This document shows, in pieces, positions 41,822 through 53,162 of a DNA stretch of 64,000 bases. The DNA comes from Leptobrachium leishanense (Eukaryota > Chordata > Amphibia > Anura > Megophryidae): contig CM019070.1 in NCBI GenBank assembly GCA_009667805.1, positions 53,838,451 to 53,902,450 on the forward strand, given 5' to 3'. Position 1 is the stretch's first letter. Each line of letters starts with the position of its first letter. The notes under the pieces were generated by a model that had not been told where the DNA came from, searched no databases, and saw nothing but the letters and a program-made list of their open reading frames with translations. The translations under genes were made by a program, and so were the position numbers.

Positions 41822-43129
41822 GCTGTAACTATATTACTTGTGCATTGCAAACAAACCACCTTAGAAAACACATGCTGCAGTTTTGTTTTCTTTGTTTGAA
41901 GTAACTGCATGTAAAAAGGAAAATTAAAGTAAGGTTTTTATTTCCTGTTTCCATTTTCTGGATTTTTGACATGATGCAGCATTTATCAAAATATGTGCAA
42001 AAGTTTTACTTTACAGCTGTGGTTTAGCTTCTACAGTGTTTAACAGTCAATGGAGCGGAGGAGGGAATATCAAGGCTACCCAAGATAAGAGTTGGTAGCT
42101 GAATAAGATTTGGAATTTAAAAGATCTCTAATCGACCCCCTGGTGATGTCCTTTGCATAAATCGCACACAATACAATTATGTGAGTTGGCTGTCTGACCC
42201 ATAGACTCCATTTCATGGCCAAAGGCACACGATGAGGAGCAAGTGCTGTAAAGATACTGTGGAGGAGGGGCAGTTTACAACACAAAATGTTGAAAAATGG
42301 ATGCACACAGTGACACTTCTAGAGTAAAATATTTTTTTAACTAACTTTTGCAAAGTCACTTAACATACTAACCTAAAGCCCCTTAAAAATCCCTTACTTA
42401 CCTCTCATCCCATGGTGAAGAGTGTTCCCACCGCTTCCTCTCATCGGGAGCAGAGAGACAAATAGTCTCCCTCCTTGTGATGTGCAATCTCATGAGAGCG
42501 AGCTCACACAGAGCTCAAGACTGAGATGTGCAGGGCTCCATGGAATCCTATAGACTCCAGGACCCGAGTCTCACGGTGGTGCACAGTGACACGGCAGGTA
42601 TCGGTTTGCACTGCGCTTCGTTCTGAGGCTAGGCGCTAGTAAGGCACCTTGGAATAGGCAAGCAAATATGTGAGACTGTAAGTAAAATCTGCAGGCGCAG
42701 ATTTTGTTACTTATTGTCTCACGTTTTGCAGCAGCCTTGAAATAGGGCCTATAGTTTCTTACTACTGTATGTTTCATTTTGCAACTTTTATACACACAAA
42801 CACTCCAAATTGGAACCCTTGAGAAGTCTATATTAATTTCTGTATTCACTTCATATATAAGAAGCCAAATCTCCCAGCCCATGTATGGTTAGTGATACAA
42901 GTAGGCAGTATGGAGATCAAAAGATATCTCTAATCAGTGCTGAAATAGTTGAAAAACAGCAACAGCTATATGAATCAAACCCTGGATTCATGCAGCCATG
43001 ACAGAAACCCATAGTATTGTTATCTAAATTTCCCCATCTAAGAAGCATTCTATATGTATTGGGCTTCCACTTCATCTCATCCTTGGCCTAACCATGGTCT
43101 AAGTAAAAAAAATCTGTGAGACAGACAGT
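41822..43129. other. Intergenic with one family X repeat
   Basis: AT-rich apart from 42400-42610. No gene is supported. Confidence 0.45.
42400..42610 (-). repeat. Unclassified repeat family X, copy 4 (reverse)
   Basis: Read reversed: CTGGAGTCTATAGGATTCCA, TGGAGCCCTGCAC, GCTCTGTGTGAG, GGGAGACTATTTG, CTCCCGATGAGAGGAAG. Matches 5246-5457. Confidence 0.6.
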
Positions 43130-44300
43130 GAACAGAAAAGGTGGGCTGGGTGAACCCACATTTGGATTGAAGAAGTGTCACTGGTATAACAGGAGAATAT
43201 GAGCCTCTCAATTCTTTCAGAAGTTTCTGGAAGAGGCTAGAATGATGGAGAGGGCAAAGTGGTTCTGGACCTATTGGGAAAATCAAAAGATTTCCCCATA
43301 CTGACCATACGTGGACCAGCGGGGCTGATCCTTTGATCTTCCCAGATGGTCCATAGCTATTGCTGCACTGAGCATTTACTAATTTTGTCCAGTGTCCATT
43401 TTGATCATAACTCTTATAATGTCTTTCTGTAGGTTGGAATTTCAGATCAAAAACATGTTTATGAGAACACCGAGAATGGAGTGGCTTGCCCTTCAATGTG
43501 TACCCCTAGGGTTTCATAACGTTTCACGTCAACGGTGCCATAACAGAGAAGACGATACCACATGTAGATCAGCCTGTTGTCATCCAAAGATTTTGACCAG
43601 AGCTGAAATGCCAGGCAAGTCTTCTCTGCCAAAGAGATACAGCAATTCACAACAATCATTTCTGCTTTAGTTGAGCCTCATCAGGACGGCGTAGCCGATG
43701 CCTCTCTAGGCACGTCTAGCAAGTAGTCCATGTCTATATTGCACCGTAGACTCATGGAGAAGAAAAACATCCTCATGAGAACACTGAAAACAAACGACAG
43801 CATTAGTGTCCTTCCTGTCAGCGGGTACCCTCTCGCGGTTTATAAGAACATGAAAAACAGATGTAAACTACTTGCTAGAGGTATCTAGAGAATTATCACC
43901 CACACCAGTGGTTCCTAACCATGGTCCTCAAGTCCCCCCAACAGGTCAGGTTTTCCAGATATTTGAAGCACAGCACAGGTGATATGATTTGCTGCTCAGT
44001 GATTGCAGGATTCAGTCTGCATTTCCCCAACGCAATCCGTAAAACCTGGCCTAGTTAGGGGTACTTGAGGGCAGTAGTTGGGAACCACTGACCTACACCC
44101 TTCTGATGGCGCACAAGTATGGCCAAAACCACCATTGAGGTTTTTCTGTGTCTCGTGTGCAGAGAAAATTTCCTTGGCATCTCAGTTCTGGAAGCCCTTT
44201 TCTGTTGAAAGTAGTCTGATTCAGATAGGGTTTTGTCTTCTCTGTAATGTCACCACTGAATTTAATCCTTATTTTGACACCTGAGTGGTGAAATTCCACA
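43130..44300. other. Repeated peptide-coding patch, identity unknown
   Basis: A segment at about 43505-43645 (+) and one at about 44150-44290 (complement) resemble each other both as DNA and as protein. The minus frame 44093-44299 gives FSGDITEKTKPYLNQ.. PELRCQGNFLCTRDTEK; the + strand segment gives VNGAITEKTIPHVDQ.. PELKCQASLLCQRDT with one stop. A weaker third copy may lie at about 43170-43250. I do not recognise the family. It could be an old transposon or a decayed gene. Confidence 0.4.
43906..44090. mobile_element. hAT-type MITE with 8-bp target duplication
   Basis: Ends CAGTGGTTCCTAACCATGG and its near complement ..GTTGGGAACCACTG. Flanks ACCCACAC (43898-43905) and ACCTACAC (44091-44098) match at 7 of 8 positions, as expected for a hAT insertion. 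Confidence 0.88.
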
Positions 44301-45776
44301 GGACAACCACAAAAGCTGGTGCCTATGTCTTCTCATAGATACGGTTTTGCTCTTGGATTTTCAAGTGCTGCAAATTGCTAATTATTTAATGATTCCATTA
44401 CAGACAAAGACAAGTAATGAATGGAATAAGATTTCCGCTTGGGGATAACTGACGACGACATTATATGCAGTCAGTTGAGGAGTCTTTGATTTTCTCCATT
44501 GGTGGTCTGATTATTTTGCATTGATAAGATTGACCTGAACATTGAGTGTAGACAAACATATTAAGCCCAGTGCTTGTTCACACTTATATTTTGCTCTTTA
44601 TTTTTGATATAGCCGCTTCTTTAATAGAAAAGCTCGATCAGGCTACATATATTAATGGAATATATCTGTTACACATTGAGTGAGCAGTGATACACAATAA
44701 CCATCACAATCGGTGTTCTAATTCCCCGTTTATAATTACCACTAGTACAAAAGAGACTCGGAAAGTGTAACCACAAACCTGACCCCGGGCGTACCTACTA
44801 AAGAAGAAGCATAACTCTAAGAAGCATAACCTTCTGTTCTTATTTTAATTAACATGGCATTAATGTGGAAAAGGTTATGTTGTTCATATGTATGCAGTAA
44901 GAACATGCAATCATCTTTAATAAGACCCCCAAAGACTAATAAATAATTGAGTGATCGCCCTTTGAGGACATAGCTACATTGCCGGGCAAAGTAGATTTCT
45001 AGACAGTTTTATTTTGTTAAATATTATAAATATTACAATTGTGCCTGTATAAGAATAAGTATAAAATTAAAAATATGACATTCGGAATAAAACACAAACA
45101 CTGCATTTACGTACACCAATCAGAGTTATTCTCCTATAAAACTGATTTATAAAGACCAGTAAGGCTATTCAAACAGTGCGACTGTTTATGCAGAGGGAAG
45201 ATTTCTGTCAGCTTTGGAATAAGGTTCTTAATTAGTTGTGTTGTCTCTATAAAATGTTCCCTTAGCACATATATAAATATATTAGCAGTCACGTGGTGCA
45301 CAGAATTTAATGCATCTTTGTTTAAAATGAACCAGCAGCCCATAAAAAATAATGAAATTCTTTGTCTGTGAGGAGGTGTCCTCCTTTGTGTGATAGATAG
45401 ATTCTATCTATCCGTGAGGTCCTTTCAGATACATTAAGATATAGGACTTGCAGCATTTAATTGATGCACACAAAGGATTTATTATGAATGGTAACGATAA
45501 TAAATATAACAAACAGTTCTTTGTTTTAACTTGGACGATCTCGAGTCATGTGATCACTTCACTACAGCACAGGCCAGTTGGATCTACTCTTGGTAACCCA
45601 GGTGATTGTGCGCAACATTTTTGATGAGGACCTTCAAGTTTTAGGTAGCAGAAAGAAAAACTACCAGCACAAAGGGAGAGAACCTATGAAGTGTTTTTTA
45701 TTCAGTGTTCACATACATCAGCAAAGTTTCAGCTGAAACAGAGACTTTGTCAAGCCTGAGGTTCGAGAGCCAAAAC
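44301..45776. other. Intergenic, little recognised
   Basis: AT-rich. 45690-45770 has a Penelope-tail-like motif (GTTTCAGCTGAAACAGAGAC). No gene. Confidence 0.45.
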
Positions 45777-45911
45777 CAGTGACGGTAAACTTTGGCACCC
45801 CAGACGTTTTGGAACTACATGTCCCATGATGCTTAGTCACATTTAAGACTGGCTGAGCATCATGGAACATGTAGTTCAGAAACATCTGGGCGCCAAGTTT
45901 TGCCATCACTG
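45777..45911. mobile_element. hAT-type MITE, palindromic
   Basis: Ends CAGTGACGGTAAACTTTGGC and GCCAAGTTTTGCCATCACTG; interior ACTACATGTCCCATGATGCT and complement. The flanks do not show a clear 8-bp duplication. Confidence 0.8.
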
Positions 45912-46007
45912 TCCTTACCTGCGTCTTCTGTGTATGTGAGCTTCAAATAAGGGACATGTCACAGGATTTCATGCTGTGCTGGTATTTTTTTTTCTGTTAG
46001 CTATACA

Positions 46008-46714
46008 GGGCCCTATTACATTCTTCACGTAAAAACGCGCGTTAAACACGTGAATTTTTGTGCCAAGCGTCAAACGTTAACGCGCGGAAATCAACGCTGG
46101 AATTACAATCCTCGCACATTTTTTCAATAATGCGTGTTAAACGGACACGCACAAAAGCGCGCGCAGAAATCAGTGTGCGGACTGTTTTTTTCACGCGATT
46201 CAGCCAATAAGAATTAAGAACCCTAATTGTCTCACGTTATGTTTTTGCGCCTGTCAAAGTCAATCCAACGCTGTATGCTGTATCAAAAAAAACCACACAC
46301 AACTTCTCAAATTTATTGTTTGGGTATGTGTAGAATGTTTAACTATACTTTGCTGTATTTTTTTTTTTGGGCTGGTATATTTGGTTTCGGCCAGGACGTT
46401 CAGATTTGCCGTTACCACCAGCTTTTAAAAGACGTTAAAATTATGCGCGCAAAGGCTGTGCGTTACAAACTGCACATAGATTGTAATACCATCCGCATAC
46501 CAGCGCACAAACGCATTTGCACTCACAATGTTAAGTATAGGATGCGCATTACAGTAAGCTCGTGCAGCGTTCGCGCAGGTTCACCCGCGCTAGTCGTATA
46601 CGCGCGTTTGTTGCGCTGACATTTTAATACGACTTTCAGCGAAAAGGGTTTTGCCCTCGCGTTAATGCATTTTTGCGGGGAGCAAACGTATGCGCGAAGA
46701 TTGTAATAGGGCCC
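46008..46714. mobile_element. CpG-rich foldback MITE, GGGCCCTATTACA ends
   Basis: Ends GGGCCCTATTACA and TGTAATAGGGCCC, with ACA on both sides (46005-46007 and 46715-46717). The interior is rich in CGCG (ACGCGCGTTAAACACGTG). It resembles the smaller MITEs at 1166 and 5461 in its ends. It ends only 12 bp before the hAT target duplication. Confidence 0.8.
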
Positions 46715-47020
46715 ACAGTGTATGGACTTGGCACTAGGGATGAGCTGTTCGGGTTCAGACGGTTCGGGGTTCGACCCGAACTTAGCCTGTTCGAGCGGAT
46801 CGCGAACACCGAACATTTCCTGGTGTTCACCGCATGTTCGACCACAATGGACCACAATGCTTTTTCCCACTGGCCTGAAGCTCGTAATTGGCTACAGCCT
46901 TGCACCTGACCACAGGTCTGGTGCAAGACTGGTTGAACACTATGCCAATCACCGCTCAGAGTCCTGATTGGGCAAATTTTGCCCAATCATGGACTCACAG
47001 AGCTAAGTCCCGCAGCACAC

Positions 47021-47027
47021 TATATAA
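47021..47027 (+). promoter_or_regulatory. TATA box of the hAT transposase promoter
   Basis: TATATAA, 287 bp inside the left end, upstream of the array and gene. Context CAGCACACTATATAAGGTTT. Transcription would start near 47050. Confidence 0.6.
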
Positions 47028-47109
47028 GGTTTCCACGCAGCGCTTCTGCATGCATTTCAGAGGAGATTTCAAAGAAGATAGTTGTGTGTGTTGTTACTGC
47101 TGGTCTGCC

Positions 47110-49230
47110 ACGCTACTGGGGGGGTCTGGGGGGTCTCATTTCGACCAAATATCAGGGAATTTTGGTGATGTGTGTCTTGTCACTGTGCCAGCAAGTTTTT
47201 TTGGGGTTTACAACTTTATTTAAAACATTTGTGATTTGAGGTGATTTTCTGGGTCTTGTCACTGTGCCAGCAAATCTTTTTGGGTCTCATTTATACCAAA
47301 TATCAGGGAATTTAGGTGATGTGGGTCTTGTCACTGTGCCAGCAAGTTTTTTTGGGGTTTACAACTTTATTTAAAACATTTGTGAATTGAGGTGATTTTC
47401 TGGGTCTTGTCACTGTGCCAGCAAATCTTTTTGGGTCTCATTTATACCAAATATCAGGGAATTTAGGTGATGTGTGTCTTGTCACTGTGCCAGCAAGTTT
47501 TTTTGGGGTTTACAACTTTATTTAAAACATTTGTGAATTGAGGTGATTTTCTGGGTCTTGTCACTGTGCCAGCAAATCTTTTTGGGTCTCATTTATACCA
47601 AATATCAGGGAATTTAGGTGATGTGTGTCTTGTCACTGTGCCAGCAAGTTTTTTTGGGGTTTACAACTTTATTTAAAACATTTGTGAATTGAGGTGATCT
47701 TCTGTGTCTCGTCACACAGCCAGCAAGATTTTTTGGGGCTCACTAATTTCTTTAAAACACTTGTGAATTAAGTTGATCTGTGTCTCGTCACACAAACAGT
47801 ACCACGCTGTATTTTGGGGCTCACTAATTTATTTAAAACATTTGTGAATTGAGGTGATCTTCTGTGTCTCGTCACACAGCCAGCAAGATTTTTTGGGGCT
47901 CACTAATTTCTTTAAAACACTTGTGAATTAAGGTGATCTGTGTCTCGTCACACAAACAGTACCACGCTGTATTTTGGGGCTCACTAATTTCTTTAAAACA
48001 CTTGTGAATTAAGTTGATCTGTGTCTCGTCACACAAACAGTACCACGCTGTATTTTGGGGGTCACTAATTTATTTAAAACATTTGTGAATTGAGGTGATC
48101 TTCTGTGTCTCGTCACACAGCCAGCAAGATTTTTTGGGGCTCACTAATTTCTTTAAAACACTTGTGAATTAAGTTGATCTGTGTCTCGTCACACAAACAG
48201 TACCACGCTGTATTTTGGGGCTCACTAATTTATTTAAAACATTTGTGAATTGAGGTGATCTTCTGTGTCTCGTCACACAGCCAGCAAGATTTTTTGGGGC
48301 TCACTAATTTCTTTAAAACACTTGTGAATTAAGGTGATCTGTGTCTCGTCATACAAACAGTACCACGCTGTATTTTGGGGCTCACTAATTTCTTTAAAAC
48401 ATTTGTGAATTGAGGTGATCTTCTGTGTCTCGTCACATAGCCAGCAAGATTTTTTGGGGCTCACTAATTTCTTTAAAACACTTGTGAATTAAGGTGATCT
48501 GTGTCTCGTCAAACAAACAGTACCACGCTGTATTTTGGGGCTCACTAATTTCTTCAAAACACTTGTGAATTAAGTTGATCTGTGTCTCATCACACAAACA
48601 GTACCACGCTGTATTTTGGGGCTCACTAATTTCTTTAAAACACTTGTGAATTAAGTTGATCTGTGTCTCGTCATATAAACAGTACCACGCTCTATTTTGG
48701 GGCTCACTAATTTCTTTAAAACATTTGTGAATTGAGGTGATCTGTGTCTCGTCACACAGCCAGCAAGTTTTTTTGGGGCTCACTAATTTCTTTAAAACAT
48801 TTGTGAATTAAGGTGATCTGTATCTCGTCACACATCCAGTACCACGCATTATTTTGGGGCTCACTAATTTCTTTAAAACATTTGTGAATTAAGGTGATCT
48901 GTGTCTTGTCACACAAACAGTGCCACGCATTATTTTGGGGCTCACTAATTTCTTTAAAACATTTGTAAATTAAGGTGATCTGTGTCTCGTCACACAAAAC
49001 AGTACCATGCATTATTTTGGGGCTCACTAATTTCTTTAAAACATTTGTGAATTAAGGTGATCTGTGTCTCGTCACACAGTCAGCAAGTTTTTTTGGGGCT
49101 CACTAATTTCTTTAAAACATTTGTGAATTAAGGTGATCTGTGTCTCGTCACACATCCAGTACCACGCTGTATTTCAGGACTCACTAATTTCTACAAAACA
49201 TTTGTGAATTGAGGTGATCTGTCTCTTGTC
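47110..49230 (+). repeat. 5' tandem array of the hAT element
   Basis: From about 47160 to 47700 two units of about 76 and 75 bp alternate (TTGTCACTGTGCCAGCAAGT.. and TTGTCACTGTGCCAGCAAAT..), giving a 151-bp dimer. From about 47700 the array changes to units of about 81 bp: TCACTAATTTCTTTAAAACA, TTGTGAATTAAGGTGATCTG, TGTCTCGTCACACA, CAGTACCACGCTGTATTTTG. Most of the presumed 5' leader of the transposase RNA is this array. 81 is a multiple of three, so minus-strand frames stay open with a 27-residue period; these are not genes. Confidence 0.95.
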
Positions 49231-49328
49231 ACTGGCTGCCAGCTATCAGTGTGTCTCACTGAGTTATACCAGAGTTCTTTGATTCAACTCTGGTATAAAG
49301 ATTTAGAGTTCTGTATATATTAATCTAT

Positions 49329-51521
49329 ATGTCTGAAAGAACAAAAAGGACAGGCAGACGCTCCCAGACACAGATAAGAGGGCAAGCAGCCCCTGTGTCG
49401 GGAGGCTGTGCCTCTGGTCGTGGTGGACGTGGTGCATCCTCTGCAGGGGCACGCTTGTCCTTTATAACTGGTGCTGGCCGTCTTCTTAACCTGCAGCAAC
49501 ATAGAGAGGATTTGGTGGATTGGCTAGCCAGGCCATCCTCATCCTCCGAGTCCTCTGAAAGCCAGGCTTCTAGTGCTTTACAGTCCACCTCAGCTGCCAA
49601 AGCATCTAATGCAGCCTCCATGTCCACAGCTACTCCTGCCGTAGCCTCGCTATCACACACAGAGGAGTCAGCTGAATTGTTTGACTACAATGAGAGTGAC
49701 CTGCTGCTTGAGGATGCGCAGCAAGTACAGTGTTCTGATTCAATCTCTGAGGTTGAGCAAGGGAGTATAATCAACCTAGAGGAAGGGGGTGCTAGTGATG
49801 ACACACAAATAACTGGCACTCGTGTTGCCCCAGCAGCTGCAACATACTGCCAAGTTGGCTCCAGTGACGAGGAGATAGGGGGTGAGGATGACATTGATGA
49901 TGATGAGGTCACTGACTCCACCTGGGTGCCAGATCGAACTGAGGAATCAAGTGAGGAGGAGGGGGAGGAGGAGGAGGAGGAGGCACAGCAAACACGAGGC
50001 ACAACATCCTCTGTGACCAACCGTAGCACTAGCCAGTCCAAGGCATCAGATGTCAGAGCTGCTCCGGTGCAGAGCGCTGTTGTCTCAAAGAACACATGCA
50101 GGAACTCTGCTGTCTGGGAGTTCTTTAAGAAATGTGCAGCAGACCCCACCATTGCTATTTGTAATCTATGTCAGAGGAGGCTGAAGCGTGGGATAAACAC
50201 CGGACACTTGGGTACCACATGCTTGAGGCGACATATGAACAAGTGCCACACATCCTGTTGGCGCAAAACTTTGCATAGGTCCTCTTCCTCCTCCTCATCT
50301 GTCTCTACCCACACTGTATGTCCTGCCATGTCATTGCCTACAACCTCCACCGACAGGGATGATGCTACAGTAATGGATGTACAAGCAGGTCCTTCCTCAC
50401 AATGTGACATCATCCCAGTAGCTGAAGATTTACGCAGTCAGATTACGTTGCCGCAGCTGCTGCAGCGAAAGAAAAAATATAGTCCCAACCATCCCCAAGC
50501 ACAGCGTTTAAATACCAGCTTAGCAAAATTACTCGCATTGCAGCTGCTGCCTTTCCAGCTGGTGGACTCTGCTCCCTTCCGTGAATTTGCTGAATGTGCT
50601 GTACCAGAGTGGCAGGTTCCAAAACATCATTACTTTTCATGCAAGGCCATTCCAGCACTATACCAGCACGTGGAAGACAATGTTATCCAGTCATTGGGAA
50701 AGGCAGTCAGCAGCAAGGTTCATGTGACTTTAGACACGTGGTCTAGCAAGCATGGACAGGGTCGTTACATTTCTTTCACGGCACACTGGGTAACTCTGAT
50801 TGCAGCTGGGAGGGATCCAAGACGGGGCTCTGTGCTGGAGCTTGTTCATCCACCACGCCTCCAGAAAGCTGCTAGTATGAGGTCTGTCTGCTCCACCACC
50901 ACCACCTCTCCCTCTTCCTCCTCCTCCTCCTCCTCCTTCTCTGTCTCTGGCGAAGTGGCAGTTAAACCGATGCCTGACAGGGTCTATGCAATGGCTCAAG
51001 CAAAAATATGCCATACTGTGCTTGAGCTGGTTTGTTTAGGGGACAGGAGCCACACCGGGCCAGAAATTCTGTCAGCTCTGCAGGGGCAGGTGCAGAGATG
51101 GTTAACACCACGCCAGCTTGAGCTGGGAATGATCGTCTGCGATAATGGCAGCAACCTTCTCTCCGCCCTACGCAAGGGTAAATTGACGCATGTACCATGC
51201 CTAGCACACGTCCTAAATCTGGTGGTACAGCGTTTCCTAACCAAGTACCCAGGGCTGCCAGAGCTTCTCATCCAGGCCAGAAAAGTCTGCAGCCACTTCA
51301 GACGGTCATTCCCAGCAAGCGTTCGCGTGGCAGAAATTCAAAGAGAATTCCACCTTCCCACAAACCGTCTGATCTGTGACATGCCCACCAGGTGGAACTC
51401 GACAATAGCAATGCTGCAGCGTCTGCACAAGCAGCAGAGGGCCATCAACGAGTACCTGTGTGAGTATGGCACAAGGACAGGTTCAGGTCAACTTGGTTTT
51501 TTTTTCCCCCGCAGTGGCTGA
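49329..51521 (+). pseudogene. hAT transposase, N-terminal and catalytic part
   Basis: 730 codons. Residues 1-60 basic and Gly/Arg-rich; 60-260 Ser-rich and acidic (a Glu run near residues 208-220); about 261-309 a BED-type zinc finger (SAVWEFFKK..CNLCQRR..HMNKCH; C278 and C281 visible); then the RNase H-like hAT catalytic domain: first Asp at residue 469 (TLDTWSSKHGQ), second Asp at 605 (VCDNGSNLLSAL), the C-x2-H motif at 624-627 (PCLAHVLNL), and MPTRWNSTIAMLQRL. It cuts and moves the element. The final six codons lie beyond a one-base indel in the T9C5 run at 51497-51510, after which the protein continues in another frame. Confidence 0.93.
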
Positions 51522-52118
51522 TGATCAAGGATGAATGCACTGTACTGTCACCATTTGAGGAGGCAACGAGGATGGTGAGCAGGGACAGTGCATGCATCAG
51601 TGACACAATTCCTTTAGTGTTCCTGCCGGAGCACACTCTGCGGGGAATTATAGATGTGGCTCTAGAGGCAGAGCAGCGGGAGGAAGAGGAGGCCTTCCCT
51701 TGCTCTCAAGGCCCCAGTCTTTCTGCAGACAGCATTCCAGCGGGTCCTACTCAGATCAGACAGGAGGAGGAGTAGGACTATTTAAGTAGTGGGGGCATTG
51801 AAGGTGGGGATTCCTCAAGGGAGGGTTTTGTGTGCCCAGAAACAGAAGGGCTTGTGCGTGGCTGGGAGGAGGAAGTGCACGATACGGTCATCCTCATTGA
51901 CCAGGAAGACTCGGCAGCTAATGCCACCTCCAACCTACGCTGCATGGGCTCCTTAATGATGCAAAGCCTGCTAAAGGACCCCAGGATTCGTGCTATCAAG
52001 GAGAGGGATCATTACTGGTTGGCAACCCTTCTTGATCCACGATACAGGGGGAAAGTTGCAAAGCTCATCCTGCCCGCACAGAGGGAGCACAGGATGACAA
52101 AACTTGAGGACGCTCTAA
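51515..52118 (+). pseudogene. hAT transposase, middle part, frame-shifted
   Basis: Continues the protein one frame over: WLMIKDECTVLSPFEEATRM, CISDTIPLVFLPEHTLRGII, then a TAG stop at 51773-51775 within a Gly/Glu repeat, and further in the same frame CPETEGLVRGWEEEVHDTV, SLLKDPRIRAIKERDHYWLA, TLLDPRYRGKVAKLI. These are the usual hAT sequences between the catalytic Asp region and the dimerisation domain. The frame is then interrupted at LEDAL by the MITE 52119-52544. Confidence 0.9.
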
Positions 52119-52544
52119 GGCTAATGTCAGACGAAAGCAGTTTTAACGTGCGTTTAGCCGCACGAAATCACGGCCGTGCTAGCAGCAAATGACGTCCAAT
52201 GCCGGGGAACATACGACGAACGGCCGCACGAAAGTTCGTCCGTGCAACGCAAGTGGCAAACGAACGCATTTTTTCGAGAACGTCAAACCGCTACTACTGA
52301 TGTACAGAGTGCGCTGCGGCCGCATAGCGGCGTGTTTGCGTGATTGGGAGACGTCAGACGCTGCACACGTCCGGCCAACATAACGTCCAGACGCAAAAGG
52401 GTTTTATTGATGATCCGTACAAAATCACGGACGAAAATGCGCATCCTATGACCGCTATCGCGTATTCCGTGAAAAAATGTGTCCATTCGTTCGAACTTAC
52501 TTTTTCACGGACAACGTGAAAAATGCGTTCGTCTGACCCTAGCC
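52119..52544. mobile_element. Harbinger-type MITE (copy d) inside the transposase gene
   Basis: Ends GGCTAATGTCAGACGAA and TTCGTCTGACCCTAGCC; flanks TAA (52116-52118) and TTA (52545-52547). Removing the MITE and one 3-bp flank rejoins the transposase frame (..LEDAL then RHLCNTFP). Confidence 0.93.
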
Positions 52545-52547
52545 TTA

Positions 52548-52739
52548 AGCGACACTTATGTAACACCTTTCCAGGCACTGTAGATTACCAAGTGCTGACA
52601 CACGTGCTTCTGAGGCTGCAGGTGATCAGAGGAATAGCGGTGAAGGCCAGGGCCGCTTGACTGATGCTTTTTTTATTTTTTTAGTCCACGACGCCCAAGG
52701 ACGTCAAATGTAGGCACCCATTGCCAGCGTCTTCACCAT
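52548..52739 (+). pseudogene. hAT transposase segment after the MITE
   Basis: RHLCNTFPGTVDYQV..VLLRLQ, then frames for GEGQGRLTDAFF and, after T-run indels near 52668-52683, SPRRPRTSNVGTHCQRLHHM leading into the last frame. At least two more one-base shifts are needed to follow it. Confidence 0.75.
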
Positions 52740-53162
52740 ATGGTGCAGGACTACCTAGGGGCAAGGGCAGACCTGGATACCTTTCCAGCAGATGATCCAC
52801 TGGCTTACTGGGTGTTGAGATTGGATCACTGGCCAGAACTTAGCCAATATGCTATGCAGCTACTAGGTTGCCCTTCATCTAGCGTGCTTTCCGAAAGGAC
52901 GTTCAGTGCCGCTGGAGGTTTTGTCACAGACAAAAGAGTGCGTCTGTCCACCGACTCTGTAGACCGGCTGACATTAATAAAAATGAATCAGTCCTGGATC
53001 AGCAGCTATCAATCCCCTGATGCTGAAGTAATGGAATGGATAGGGGATGTCCTCTTCTGCATTCACAAAACCTCCAGCACTGAACTCTTCCACAATACCA
53101 CAAAAGGGTTACGGTGTGAAGGCACTTGCTGCCATGAAAGGCACAATATGTGGCTGCACTGA
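52740..53162 (+). pseudogene. hAT C-terminal dimerisation domain
   Basis: 140 codons: VQDYLGARADLDTFPADDPL, YWVLRLDHWPELSQYAMQLL, then the hallmark SSSVLSERTFSAAGGFVTDK and KRVRLSTDSVDRLTLIKMN. This is the hATC fold that lets hAT transposases oligomerise. The first ATG is internal, since the protein continues from upstream. The last 40 codons already lie in the first, diverged unit of the 3' array. Confidence 0.93.

Noticed and set aside
46227..46619. 130-codon open frame in the CpG-rich foldback MITE
   Set aside because: It lies within the inverted-repeat MITE 46008-46714 and shows no domain.
48273..49027. Three minus-strand frames with a 27-residue repeat
   Set aside because: They arise because the 81-bp array unit is a multiple of three; no homology, and the array lies in a transposon leader on the other strand.
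47110..49230. CRISPR array
   Set aside because: Units are contiguous with no unique spacers, and the genome is vertebrate.
49685..51271. Several minus-strand frames of 70-155 codons
   Set aside because: Antisense shadows of the Ser/Glu-rich hAT transposase frame.
51460..51514. Intron in the hAT gene (GTGAGT..TTTTCCCCCGCAG)
   Set aside because: Good splice consensus, but only 55 nt long, and splicing would lead to stops; a one-base indel in the T/C run explains the frame change more simply.
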